A stretch of DNA of 20,563 bases from CAZQBY01 sp964540655 (GCA_964540655.1 CAZINR010000020.1:1-20563); one strand, 5' to 3'. Positions 6,145 to 13,995 are shown, numbered from the stretch's first letter. Notes: generated by a model from the letters alone, not told the origin. Numbers and translations are program-made.

Positions 6145-7299
6145 CTATGCGTAGAGCGCGGGTTCTTCACAGATTTTATCGGAAAGCGTCACATTGACTG
6201 TAGCCTCTTCTCCCGGGTACAGCTCGATTATGGGGGTTCGTTGACTCTGCGTCCCGTCGCCGAGTATCTCAAGATATACGTAGTCCTCTCTGACGTCCTC
6301 GAAAGTGAATTCCCTCCTCGTGCCGTATCGGACGGTGTAAGGCTCGTCTTCGGTGGAATACATGAGAAGAGTGAGCTCGCAATCCGGCATCTTGTCGAGG
6401 GATACCCTCACGCTCTTGTCGCAGTCCTCCGGGCAGGTGTCGAAGTAATCTTCGTCGTAGTCGCACCAGCCGTCACCGCACATCTCTCCGCAGTCCTCCG
6501 GGCACAATCCATACTCGTCGTAGTCGCACCAGCCGTCCCCGCAGACTGTGTAGCCTCCATAGTCCGCATAGTGATAGCTGCTTTCCATCATGTATCCTGC
6601 CGCCAGCAGTATCAACACGACTATCACTAGGACGACCTCCCCGAGGTTCCTTTCAACTACGCCGGCAGCACCCTTCCTCTTTGCTTTTCCCTTGTCGGAT
6701 AACCTCTTGTCGGCATATGCCCATATGGCGATGGGTATTAGGAAGATTACCGACCACATGAAAAGAAGCAGGGACCAGTCAAGATAGTATTCTATGGACT
6801 CATAGCCTGTCGCATCAAGATGGTAGTTTGGAGACCTGAAAGCGCTTGTGAAAGTCCACAATATCCCCGTCAGAATCGCCAGAACCACAAGGGCCTTTAT
6901 AACCTTTATGCGCTCTTCATCGCTTTCCTGCAGGCAGAGGAGGCCTATCGGCAGCGCCACCCACAGGACCGGCAGCAATATGATGAATTCCGACGAGAGC
7001 CAGTAGGGCATCCAGGACGCTTGCGTGCTGAAGGACATTATGGGGAGCAGCAGGATTATGAACTCGATTATCCCGGCCCACAACAGCAGTCTCCTGTCCT
7101 TTCTCCGCAGCCCCTCGAAAAGGGCTACGGATAGGACCAGCATCAGAAGTGCCGACATGAAAATCCGGCCCGATGCATAGTAGTAAGTGTCCAGCGTCAG
7201 CAGGGTCACCACAGCGGCGATGAAAGTGAAAACCAATATCAGCATCCAGACGAGAAAGGTTTTGCTGGTCTTGAATTCTAGGTCGGGGGGGTTTGCCAT
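6145..7299 (-). CDS. Seven-helix membrane protein with external Cys-rich CGDGWCD repeat domain
   Basis: The 384-residue protein begins with six hydrophobic segments (about 14-37, 43-61, 71-90, 102-122, 134-152 and 172-192), a basic loop (DKRLSDKGKAKRKG) and a seventh helix (about 216-238). A probably extracytoplasmic tail of about 145 residues follows. The tail starts with two tandem Cys-rich units: CGDGWCDYDEYG..CPEDC from C253 and CGDGWCDYDEDY..TCPEDC from C274. Similar CGDGxCD...CP.DC units occur in archaeal surface proteins and look like Asp-rich metal-binding, disulfide-linked repeats. The end is predicted beta-rich (SVRVSLDKMPDCELTLLMY ... EATVNVTLSD) with an NVT sequon. I do not recognise the family, and sensor, stress or envelope roles would be guesses. 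A TATA-like box 28 nt before the ATG suggests a leaderless mRNA. Confidence 0.75.
   Translation of the reverse strand: MANPPDLEFKTSKTFLVWMLILVFTFIAAVVTLLTLDTYYYASGRIFMSALLMLVLSVALFEGLRRKDRRLLLWAGIIEFIILLLPIMSFSTQASWMPYWLSSEFIILLPVLWVALPIGLLCLQESDEERIKVIKALVVLAILTGILWTFTSAFRSPNYHLDATGYESIEYYLDWSLLLFMWSVIFLIPIAIWAYADKRLSDKGKAKRKGAAGVVERNLGEVVLVIVVLILLAAGYMMESSYHYADYGGYTVCGDGWCDYDEYGLCPEDCGEMCGDGWCDYDEDYFDTCPEDCDKSVRVSLDKMPDCELTLLMYSTEDEPYTVRYGTRREFTFEDVREDYVYLEILGDGTQSQRTPIIELYPGEEATVNVTLSDKICEEPALYA
6421..6543 (-). repeat. Tandem coding repeat (CGDGWCD units)
   Basis: Two near-identical DNA segments of 28 bp, at 6453-6480 and 6516-6543, differ by one base. A flanking 15-mer (GCAGTCCTCCGGGCA) recurs at 6421-6435 and 6490-6504. 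Unit offsets are 63 and 69 bp, both multiples of three, so the repeat arose by in-frame duplication of the Cys-rich module in the membrane protein gene. Confidence 0.85.
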
Positions 7300-7322
7300 T
7301 GTGTTAGTCTAAGGAGTTTTGG

Positions 7323-7332
7323 AATAAAAATC
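7323..7332 (-). promoter_or_regulatory. TATA-like box for the seven-helix membrane protein
   Basis: The minus strand reads GATTTTTATT, centred 28 nt before the ATG at 7299, as expected for leaderless transcription. Confidence 0.55.
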
Positions 7333-7355
7333 AACTATGCCACCTCTTCTATTAT

Positions 7356-7363
7356 TATTTATG
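7356..7363 (+). promoter_or_regulatory. TATA-like box for methionine aminopeptidase
   Basis: TATTTATG is centred 27 nt before the ATG at 7387. It shares an 87-bp divergent spacer with the membrane protein promoter. Confidence 0.55.
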
Positions 7364-7386
7364 ATGGGCCTTTCTAAAGAAGCGGA

Positions 7387-8274
7387 ATGGAACCTGAGGT
7401 CCTGAAAAAATACCGCCAAGCCGGAAAGATAGCTTCCGAGGTCAGGGAGTGGAGCAAGAAACTAATCAACCCCGGAGCGAAGGCCCTTGAAGTGGCGGAG
7501 TCGGTGGAGCAGAGGATAAAGGATAAGGGCGCCGGAATAGCGTTCCCCTGCAACGTCTCGCTCAACGACGCGGCCGCCCACTACACGCCGTCCGCGAAGG
7601 ATGAGCTGACATTCGGGGAGGAAGACCTTGTTACGATAGACCTTGGCGCGCACATAGACGGCTACATAGCCGACACCGCCTACACCATGGACCTATCGGG
7701 CGAGAACGGGGAGCTTGTGAAGGCGAGTGAAGAGGCGCTGAAGGCGGCCATATCGACGGTTCGGGCGGGCGTTTCCGTCTCGGAAATCGGCGAGGCGATT
7801 GAAGAGGCGATAAAGGCGCGCGGCTTCAAGCCCATCGAGAACCTCACAGGCCACGAGCTCAAGCAGTATGACCTGCACGCGGGCATGGCTATTCCTAACA
7901 TCAAAGTCCCGTTCGACAAGGAGCTGGAAGAAGGTCAGGCGTTCGCTATCGAGCCGTTCGCAACGCCCGGGACGGGCAGGGTTGTCGAGGGCAACCAGAC
8001 CGAGATATACTCCTTCATACAGGCGAAGCCGACGCGGCTTAACGAGGGGCGGAAGGTGCTCCAGCTGGCCGAGGAGCGGAAGGGTCTGCCCTTTCCGGAA
8101 CGATGGTTCTCGCAGCTCAACCAGTTCAAGCTCAAGATGGCGCTCCGCGATTTGGTGAAGCGCGACGCGCTCCATGGATATCCCGTTCTGCACGAGGCTG
8201 AGAAGGGGCTGGTGAGCCAGGCGGAGCACACGGTGATCGTGGGGGAAGACGGGTGCGAGGTGACGACTCGCTAG
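7387..8274 (+). CDS. map: Type II methionine aminopeptidase
   Basis: The 295-residue protein is the archaeal-type enzyme that removes the initiator Met from nascent proteins. The five metal ligands fall at family spacing: Asp85 and Asp96 (DLGAHIDGYIAD), His156 (GHELKQYDLH), Glu189 (AIEPFAT) and Glu280 (QAEHTVIV). The catalytic His65 (AAHYTP) and His164 are also present. The insert of about 60 residues after Glu189 (KVLQLAEERKGLPFPERWF ...) is the type II helical insert. Length matches archaeal MetAP-II at about 295. The ATG at 7387 is fixed by the family N-terminus and by a TATA-like box 27 nt upstream. The stop overlaps the stop of the convergent epimerase gene by 4 bp (CTAG at 8271-8274). 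Confidence 0.95.
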   Translation: MEPEVLKKYRQAGKIASEVREWSKKLINPGAKALEVAESVEQRIKDKGAGIAFPCNVSLNDAAAHYTPSAKDELTFGEEDLVTIDLGAHIDGYIADTAYTMDLSGENGELVKASEEALKAAISTVRAGVSVSEIGEAIEEAIKARGFKPIENLTGHELKQYDLHAGMAIPNIKVPFDKELEEGQAFAIEPFATPGTGRVVEGNQTEIYSFIQAKPTRLNEGRKVLQLAEERKGLPFPERWFSQLNQFKLKMALRDLVKRDALHGYPVLHEAEKGLVSQAEHTVIVGEDGCEVTTR

Positions 8275-9194
8275 TTCTTTTTGTAGTAATCAACAGTCTT
8301 TCGTATGCCTTCTTTGATGCCGACTTTGGCCTTGAACCCCAGCAAACGCTTGGCCCTCTTGACGTCCGCCTTGGTCGCGTAGACATAGTTGTGAACCGGG
8401 TTTTTGACATACTTGGCCTCTATGTCAGTCCCCAAATCCTCGTTAATCAGCTTGACATAGCGGTTGAATGACGTCTGTTTTCCGGTCCCGACGTTTATGA
8501 CCTTCGCGCCCTTGACGTCCTTCTCTATCGCCATTTTGTTGGCCTCCACCACGTCCGAGATGAAGGTGGCGTCTCTGGTCTGGGCTCCGTCGCCGTAGAC
8601 GATGGGCTGCTTGCCCTCCATCATGGCCCAGATGAACTGGCTGATGACGTTGGCGTATTCGCCCTTGTGCCTCTCCGGGTAGCCGTAGACCGAGAAATAC
8701 CTGAATCCTACGGAATTTATGCCATATTTGTCTGCGTATATCCTGGCGACATCCTCGACCGCCCGCTTGGCGCAGGCGTAAAAATTGGGCGGCTTGACGT
8801 TGGCCGTCTCATGCTGCTCTTTGTGATGCGTTCCCCCGTAGATGCTGGAGGTGGATGCGTAAACGACCTTGTCTATGCCGAAGCGCCTGCATGCGTCGAA
8901 GACATTCAGCGCGCCGGTGAGGACGGTCTCGAAGCCGCGATGCGGATCCGGATAGTACATCGGGTTGCTGCTGAGCCCGTTGACCATTATGACAAAGCCG
9001 GGCTTCTTCTTCAGGAGCTTGTCCACGAGCCTTCTGTCGGATATGTCGCCCTTAATATTGGTGGTTTCGGATTTTTCTATGTTCTTGAAGCTTCCCAGAC
9101 TCAAATCGTCGACGACTGTCCAGTCGATGTCAGGCAAACTGGAAACCGTCGCGCTGCCGATGAATCCCGCCCCTCCGAATATTACGCCTTTCAT
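8271..9194 (-). CDS. NAD-dependent epimerase/dehydratase (extended SDR, UDP-sugar type)
   Basis: The 307-residue protein has the extended SDR fold: dinucleotide loop GGAGFIG (7-13), an acidic pair closing strand 2 at Asp29/Asp30, catalytic Thr115 in YASTSSIYGG, and the Tyr139-xxx-Lys143 pair in FYACAKRAVED. FGYR-like RYFSVYGYPER and YGDGAQTRDATFISDVVEA follow, the latter typical of UDP-glucose/UDP-GlcNAc 4-epimerases. The usual HLAA segment after strand 4 is replaced by VNGLSS (71-76), so exact substrate is uncertain. It is the last gene of the minus-strand glycan block, 11 nt after the flippase stop, and has its own TATA-like box 28 nt before the ATG, inside the flippase 3' end. It probably supplies an epimerised or dehydrated nucleotide sugar to the glycosyltransferases. 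Confidence 0.85.
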   Translation of the reverse strand: MKGVIFGGAGFIGSATVSSLPDIDWTVVDDLSLGSFKNIEKSETTNIKGDISDRRLVDKLLKKKPGFVIMVNGLSSNPMYYPDPHRGFETVLTGALNVFDACRRFGIDKVVYASTSSIYGGTHHKEQHETANVKPPNFYACAKRAVEDVARIYADKYGINSVGFRYFSVYGYPERHKGEYANVISQFIWAMMEGKQPIVYGDGAQTRDATFISDVVEANKMAIEKDVKGAKVINVGTGKQTSFNRYVKLINEDLGTDIEAKYVKNPVHNYVYATKADVKRAKRLLGFKAKVGIKEGIRKTVDYYKKN

Positions 9195-9205
9195 TCTGAT
9201 GTATT

Positions 9206-10531
9206 TTATGCTCTCTTCTTAAAATCGTGTTTTCTTCTCCTGAATCTGACCAGGCAGCTGTCCTTGCATATCCATGCCAGCCCGAGCAGCTGCCCGCCCA
9301 GCCATCCGTAGCCAACCCCCAGAATCCCGAACGAGGGTATGAAAAGGGTGCCCATAATCAGGCATGAGGCGTAAATGAAAACGTTCATCTCGGCAAACCG
9401 GGTGATCTCCTTCCTTATGTCCTTCACCGTCAGATAGATGAGATTTATCGAAGTCGGTATGAGGGAGACGGCCAGTACATGCAGCAGACCGGCCGACGCG
9501 GCATAACCCTCTCCGAAAAGAGAGAGTATGAACTCCCCGAATGCCAGGAAGAGCACGAGGCCTCCCAGAGTCAGAAGCAGGGAGAGGTTCAGGGCCTTCT
9601 TTTTCTCCCTGTCTATGTCCTTTTCATAAGAGCCCTCCATTAAAAAAGCGGAGTTCACAGCGACCATGAATCCCAGGTAGGTTATGAAGATGTGCCATGG
9701 CACGTAGAAATACGCCGTCCCGGCTTTGGATGTGAGGTTGAGGACTATTATGGGGAAAAGAAAATTGGGGAGCTGCCCGAATATCGTGGATATGTAGTTC
9801 GCTCCCAGGAATCCCGAGACCTTCTTCAGGACCTTTGTGTCAAAGCAGACTTTCATCATCGGGTAAAGCCTGATTATCAGCAGGATTGCCACGACCGATA
9901 TTATCGCCGACGATAACCCATAGGCGAAGAATATCCCCATACTCCCCAGGACTACTAGAAGCGGGACAAGCAGCAGTCTCAGAGCGGACTGCAATCCCGA
10001 TTTCAAGAGCAGCAGGTTGCTCTTTCGTTTAGCTATGAACATGCCGTTACTGAGGAAGAACAAACTGGTGAACATTGTTGATAGGACAAAAAGCAGCGCA
10101 TAAGCAGGGTTGCTTAAAACGGCCAGCCGTGGAACCAGAATGTCCACCAGCAATACGAAGGAGATGGACAGCGCCGCTGATACCACGATCGACAGGGTTA
10201 TTGAGATAGACATCAGCTTTCTGATGCCCTCTACGCCCATAGACGGGATGAACCGTATGAGGGTCATGTCAAAGCCGGAAGTGGAGAATACGACCAGCAG
10301 ACCCATAACAGACATCAGTGCGCTTCCAACGCCGACCTGCTCCGGCGGATACAGGCGTGCCGCGATGAGCCAGAACAGGAACCCGCTCGCGGCTATTACC
10401 ACGTTGGACAGCATAAGATACCATGCGTTTTTGTAAAGCTGGTCGCTGGACAGAATGTGAAGCTCGTCCTCGATTCCCTTCTCTAAACGGTGTTCAAAGC
10501 ACACTATCCCGTCTTCCATACCTGCTTTCAT
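9206..10531 (-). CDS. Polysaccharide flippase (MOP/Wzx family)
   Basis: The 441-residue protein is an integral membrane protein with about 12 hydrophobic helices. The N-terminal segment NAWYLMLSNVVIAASGFLFW and the RLYPPEQVGVGSALMSVMGLL motif are typical of polysaccharide biosynthesis flippases that move lipid-linked oligosaccharides across the membrane. The C-terminal half shows the usual FGEGYAASAGLLHVLAVSLIP region and a basic cytoplasmic tail (RFRRRKHDFKKRA). Starts at 10531 and 10519 (Met5) are both possible; the former is closer to the expected distance from the TATA-like box at 10559-10568. Family is clear; substrate is inferred from the neighbouring glycosyltransferases. Confidence 0.85.
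   Translation of the reverse strand: MKAGMEDGIVCFEHRLEKGIEDELHILSSDQLYKNAWYLMLSNVVIAASGFLFWLIAARLYPPEQVGVGSALMSVMGLLVVFSTSGFDMTLIRFIPSMGVEGIRKLMSISITLSIVVSAALSISFVLLVDILVPRLAVLSNPAYALLFVLSTMFTSLFFLSNGMFIAKRKSNLLLLKSGLQSALRLLLVPLLVVLGSMGIFFAYGLSSAIISVVAILLIIRLYPMMKVCFDTKVLKKVSGFLGANYISTIFGQLPNFLFPIIVLNLTSKAGTAYFYVPWHIFITYLGFMVAVNSAFLMEGSYEKDIDREKKKALNLSLLLTLGGLVLFLAFGEFILSLFGEGYAASAGLLHVLAVSLIPTSINLIYLTVKDIRKEITRFAEMNVFIYASCLIMGTLFIPSFGILGVGYGWLGGQLLGLAWICKDSCLVRFRRRKHDFKKRA
9218..9227 (-). promoter_or_regulatory. Internal TATA-like box for the terminal epimerase
   Basis: The minus strand reads CGATTTTAAG, centred 28 nt before the ATG at 9194. It lies inside the 3' end of the flippase gene, so the epimerase may also be expressed independently. 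Confidence 0.4.
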
Positions 10532-10552
10532 ATTGATCTGGGCTGTTGACCT

Positions 10553-10852
10553 TCAAGTCTTTAAAAAAGGGAGCTTGAGATAATCCTTTTTTCTGTTGAA
10601 GTATACGAGAGAGCAGAACAAGAATATTAGAAGAACGGCTATTGCGACATTCGCTGCATTTATGCCCACGCCGAGGCCCCAGCTCATGTAGAAAAGCAGA
10701 AGCGGGACCACTGCGATGCTGAGCGCGAAGGACAATGCGGCCTTCTCTATGACATCCAGCTCCTTCTTATCGAAGAAGACGGATGTGATTGCAAAGCCCG
10801 GCAGGAACAGGACTGCGAATCCGGCCAGCAGGGACGCCACGATTTCAATCAT
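10553..10852 (-). CDS. Small DUF1616-like membrane protein
   Basis: The 99-residue protein has three predicted helices (about 4-24, 38-60 and 63-85). Its LPGFAITSVFF segment and the later IEKAALSFALSIAVVPLL resemble the start of the archaeal DUF1616 membrane domain. Usual DUF1616 proteins are about 300 residues or more, so this is either a stand-alone N-terminal module or a reduced relative. The C-terminus is basic (FNRKKDYLKLPFLK). It has no known biochemical role. DUF1616 proteins often sit in archaeal glycosylation loci, and this one lies between a GT-C-like gene and the flippase. A TATA-like box follows the preceding gene's stop, 26 nt before the ATG. The frame is intact, with no sign of a frameshifted continuation downstream. 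Confidence 0.7.
   Translation of the reverse strand: MIEIVASLLAGFAVLFLPGFAITSVFFDKKELDVIEKAALSFALSIAVVPLLLFYMSWGLGVGINAANVAIAVLLIFLFCSLVYFNRKKDYLKLPFLKT
10559..10568 (-). promoter_or_regulatory. TATA-like box for the flippase
   Basis: The minus strand reads TTTTTTAAAG at the very end of the DUF1616-like gene, centred about 32 nt before the flippase ATG at 10531. Confidence 0.4.
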
Positions 10853-10873
10853 CTTGTTATGTTAACGCCGCAT

Positions 10874-10882
10874 CATATAAAT
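10874..10882 (-). promoter_or_regulatory. TATA-like box for the DUF1616-like gene
   Basis: The minus strand reads ATTTATATG directly after the TAG of the upstream GT-C-like gene, centred 26 nt before the ATG at 10852. It suggests a new leaderless transcript starting inside the glycan block. Confidence 0.5.
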
Positions 10883-12316
10883 CTAACAAAGGTATCTGTA
10901 TATCATAGACTCCCGGTTCTCATAGACCTTCTCAAAGCATTCGTTTTCGAATTTGGCCTCATTGAGGCCGATTTCCTTGGAATAATGCACATACAGCGGC
11001 CTTCCGTAGGCCTCCAGGAAGTCTTTTGTCTCCTCAAGACAGTCCCTTACAAAAAATCTCCGCCATTCATCCTTGGGGCGACTATCGCGCTCGAACACCC
11101 CCGGAGCAATCACATTCCTATCGCTCCAGCCGAGGACCCAGGGCGCCTGGTTCGAGATTGTGAGCACATTCGAGGCCGGCTCGGTGTTCCCGGACAACCA
11201 CGATATCGACTCGAAACCCTGCCGGCTGATCTCTTGCGGTGTTTCCATGATGGCCCCGTACAGTATCGCCCCATTGACAAGAATCAGGGCAGCGGCCAGC
11301 ATGACTGCGCCCAGGCCCCATCTTCTGCGCGCCTTTGAGAGGCTCCAGCCAAGCCCGTATCCGGCCAGGATTATCAGGGCTAGGTCAAGGGGTATTATGT
11401 TACGCCTGTAGAACAGCAGTCTGAACAGCACGATGGCAAGGTTTATCAATGCCCAGATTAAAACAAGGTTGAAATCCCTCTTCCTGCAGAGCAAGTAGAT
11501 CCCAATCAGAGAAAATGGCAGATATGCCAAAGCAAGGGCCGAATATTCCTCCAATGAAATGAAGGTTCCCCCGCCCGGGCCCGTTACAGCAGAGGACAAT
11601 ATGCCGATATCCACGTCAGCCCTTGAATAATATGGCGGAAGCAGCAGAACGGCAGAAAACAACAGTACCAAGAGGAGTTTGACGGCTTCGTCTTTGCCTT
11701 CAGCCAGTCCTTTACTGTACTTGCGCGTTTTCATATATAACATACCCGACTGGAACATCCGGGCGACTAACACCAGTGTTAGAATAAGAAACGTTGGCCG
11801 GTGATATGCTCCCAGCGCGACATAACAAAGGACCAATAGGCCATATGCCTTTTTCTTAAGAAGATAAAGCGATACTAGCATCAAGAACAGGCCCGCCAAG
11901 TTTTTGAGATAGAACAGGGAGAAGACCTGGAACTGGGTTGCCGACAAAGCATACAAAACAGCGGCCAAGATGCCGGCCTTCTCGCCGAAGAATTCGCGCG
12001 CTACGAGGAAGATGGGAAAGACCAGCAGCGAGCCTATTATGAGAAGCAGCATCTCCGCCAGGTGGGCGGTGCCGATTCCCGTGGAGTATAGGCCGTCAGT
12101 CAGAAGGAAAAGTCCGGGGGGGTACATGGAAACCATCCACGATGGCATTCCAGCAGGTAGGTTGGGCAGGCTGGAGGCATAGGTGTCGATGGCATGCTTA
12201 TAGAGGCCGGCATCATACCCCAACGGAGTGCCCAAGTTATAGTATACCAACCCTCTTATACCCATAACGAATAGGCAGATTGCCACCAGAATCAATAAAG
12301 TGTGCGGAGGTCTCAT
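10883..12316 (-). CDS. GT-C-like multi-pass membrane glycosyltransferase
   Basis: The 477-residue protein has an N-terminal helix, then a predicted external loop with GYDAGLYKH (33-41, Asp35 in the place of the catalytic acid of GT-C enzymes) and SMYPPGLFLL with a YPP motif at 65-67. About nine more helices follow, and the end is a soluble domain (ISWLSGNTEPASNVLTI ... YRYLC). This plan matches PMT/ArnT/GT39-type enzymes that use polyprenyl-phosphate sugars on the outer face of the membrane. Donor and acceptor are unknown. The ATG overlaps the methyltransferase stop as ATGA (12313-12316), indicating translational coupling. It shares its layout with the other GT-C-like protein in the locus (13996-15720). 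Confidence 0.75.
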   Translation of the reverse strand: MRPPHTLLILVAICLFVMGIRGLVYYNLGTPLGYDAGLYKHAIDTYASSLPNLPAGMPSWMVSMYPPGLFLLTDGLYSTGIGTAHLAEMLLLIIGSLLVFPIFLVAREFFGEKAGILAAVLYALSATQFQVFSLFYLKNLAGLFLMLVSLYLLKKKAYGLLVLCYVALGAYHRPTFLILTLVLVARMFQSGMLYMKTRKYSKGLAEGKDEAVKLLLVLLFSAVLLLPPYYSRADVDIGILSSAVTGPGGGTFISLEEYSALALAYLPFSLIGIYLLCRKRDFNLVLIWALINLAIVLFRLLFYRRNIIPLDLALIILAGYGLGWSLSKARRRWGLGAVMLAAALILVNGAILYGAIMETPQEISRQGFESISWLSGNTEPASNVLTISNQAPWVLGWSDRNVIAPGVFERDSRPKDEWRRFFVRDCLEETKDFLEAYGRPLYVHYSKEIGLNEAKFENECFEKVYENRESMIYRYLC

Positions 12317-12822
12317 TTGGTCACTTCCAGTCTGAATCTAATGGCTGTGGCAGGGAATATGTAACTCAGGTTCCTTTGATAGGCCTTCCAGAATCTGTTG
12401 AATATGCGGCTCAACATGCCCAGGTGCTTCGGGAAAATGAGCTCTCTGCTCTTAATCCGGAATCTGGCTTTCGTGTAGAAGTTCCACGGGGAGTCCTCAG
12501 TGAAATAATTGAAAGTGTCCAGTGTGAAGAAGGACTTGTGGGTCGGGTCCTTGAAGGCGTTGAAATTTGCGAAATAAGGGACCAGGACCTCTATCTCAGC
12601 CCCGTTCTTGGATATCCTGCATAACTCCTCCATGACCGGGATGAGGTCTTCGAGATGCTCCAGCACATTATCGCAATAGATATAGTCGAACCGGTCGTCT
12701 TTAAATGGATAGGGGGACCTCTCCAAGTCGCATACTACATCCACACCCTCCATGTCGATTTTGTCCACATTCAAATAACCTTTCCGTATGTTCTTCCCGC
12801 AGCCCAGATTAAGTCTTTCCAT
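12313..12822 (-). CDS. Small class I SAM-dependent methyltransferase
   Basis: The 169-residue protein starts almost directly with the SAM-binding motif LNLGCGK (4-10). It continues with GYLNVDKID (15-23), the DLE after strand 3 (32-34), FDYIYCDNVLEHLED (45-59) and the DPTHKSFFT motif (92-100). This LNLGCG...GYxNxD plus DPTH pattern is common in small methyltransferases of polysaccharide loci, where they are thought to methylate sugars. The acceptor is unproven. The gene starts 14 nt inside the preceding GT4 gene and its stop overlaps the next gene as ATGA, so it is probably co-translated with both. It seems complete despite its small size. Confidence 0.8.
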   Translation of the reverse strand: MERLNLGCGKNIRKGYLNVDKIDMEGVDVVCDLERSPYPFKDDRFDYIYCDNVLEHLEDLIPVMEELCRISKNGAEIEVLVPYFANFNAFKDPTHKSFFTLDTFNYFTEDSPWNFYTKARFRIKSRELIFPKHLGMLSRIFNRFWKAYQRNLSYIFPATAIRFRLEVTK

Positions 12823-13990
12823 GTTCGTCTATAACTTTATTGTATATGCGCATCAATTTCTTGTAATGCTCTTCCTGGCTAAACCGCTTTTGCAAGAGAT
12901 TGAAACCCGCCCCCCCCAGCTTGAGTGCCCTCTTTTTATCTCCATAGAGCTCCTTGACGCAGCGGGCCAAAGCCAGATGGTTTCCTGCCTCAAAGAGGTA
13001 GCCGGTCTCTCCGCCCTTGACCATCTCAGGGACGCCGCCAAGTCTGGAACCGATTATGGGCCTTTTGCTATTCATAGCCTCGAGGGCGACGATGGGCCCG
13101 TTCTCCAGCCAGAGGCTGGGAATCAGCACTGCACACGCCTCTCTATAATGTTTACTGAGGTTTTGATTCTCCACATGCCCTAGAAATTCCACGTTTTCTC
13201 CCACTCCCAATTCATGGGCGAGTTCAGAGAGCCTTCCCAGCTCTGGCCCGTCACCGATGATCCTGAGCTTTATGTCCCCAAGGCCTTCATTGACTAGATG
13301 CGCTATCGCCTTAATCGCCACATCCGCTCCCTTTTCTTTGCTCAATCGGCCCACGAAAAGGAAGAGTTTCGCATCCATCTCCACCTGCCCGCCTTCATCC
13401 GACCCTTCCGTAAAGTAAGGGAGGTATGATATTTTATCTTTGGATATGCTCAATGTCCTTTCAAGCAACTTAGTGCATTTTTTGGAGACGCATGTATAGT
13501 AATCGGCATATAGTTTTACCAGGCGCCGGTGCAGGCCGCACTTCATCCATTTCAGGATGTGGTATGGCACATGCCGATACCCTTCCCTGGCCGCCATGCA
13601 CCGGTAGAAGGGGCAAAACCGGTTGTAGCCTTTTCTGCAGGGAGTGCCGTCGCTGAATATCCCCCAGGTCTTCGGGCAGTACAGATGGAAGTCGTGCACT
13701 GTCAGCAGTACCGGAACTCCCGCCCTCTTTGCCGCTGCCATCGGCGAGGGCGAGATGCTCCTGGAGAAGTTATGCACGTGCACGACATCGGGCTCGAAAT
13801 CGGCTATGGCTCTTTTCGCCCTGTAGTAATATTTCAGGCTGAACCACCGGCTTATGAGGGAGCCCACTCCCCGGCCCCCACAGAAAACTCTCACATGATG
13901 GCCGTTCTTTTCCAGAAGTTTTTTTGTCTTTAAGACTGCTATCTCCGCCCCGCCGCCCGCGGGGTAGTCATTCATCAGCAGGACCCTCAT
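12809..13990 (-). CDS. GT4-family glycosyltransferase (Cys-rich insert)
   Basis: The protein has 393 residues from the ATG at 13990 and the GT-B fold. It shows the N-terminal loop LLMNDYPAGGGAE, VVHVHNFS, VLLTVHDFHLYCP, an insert with several cysteines (CPKTWGIF ... TPCRKGYNRFCPFYRC), LFVGRLSKEKGADVAIKA at the start of the second domain, and the donor-binding LENGPIVALEAM (the E-x7-E motif). It transfers an activated sugar, retaining, on the cytoplasmic face. A GTG at 13999 would overlap the upstream stop as GTGA. I prefer the ATG at 13990 because GAGGTG lies 8 nt before it as a good ribosome site and homology begins there. It overlaps the methyltransferase gene by 14 bp. Confidence 0.85.
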   Translation of the reverse strand: MRVLLMNDYPAGGGAEIAVLKTKKLLEKNGHHVRVFCGGRGVGSLISRWFSLKYYYRAKRAIADFEPDVVHVHNFSRSISPSPMAAAKRAGVPVLLTVHDFHLYCPKTWGIFSDGTPCRKGYNRFCPFYRCMAAREGYRHVPYHILKWMKCGLHRRLVKLYADYYTCVSKKCTKLLERTLSISKDKISYLPYFTEGSDEGGQVEMDAKLFLFVGRLSKEKGADVAIKAIAHLVNEGLGDIKLRIIGDGPELGRLSELAHELGVGENVEFLGHVENQNLSKHYREACAVLIPSLWLENGPIVALEAMNSKRPIIGSRLGGVPEMVKGGETGYLFEAGNHLALARCVKELYGDKKRALKLGGAGFNLLQKRFSQEEHYKKLMRIYNKVIDEHGKT

Positions 13991-13995
13991 CCTTG

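Noticed and set aside
6421..6543. Short direct repeats as a CRISPR or mobile-element signature
   Set aside because: The repeats are in frame inside a gene, their offsets are multiples of three, and they encode the CGDGWCD modules, so they are protein-domain duplications.
7285..7291. C7 tract (coding strand) at codons 4-5 of the seven-helix membrane protein as a contingency locus
   Set aside because: It encodes Pro-Pro in an intact frame with a good promoter, and a 7-base tract alone is too short to claim switching.
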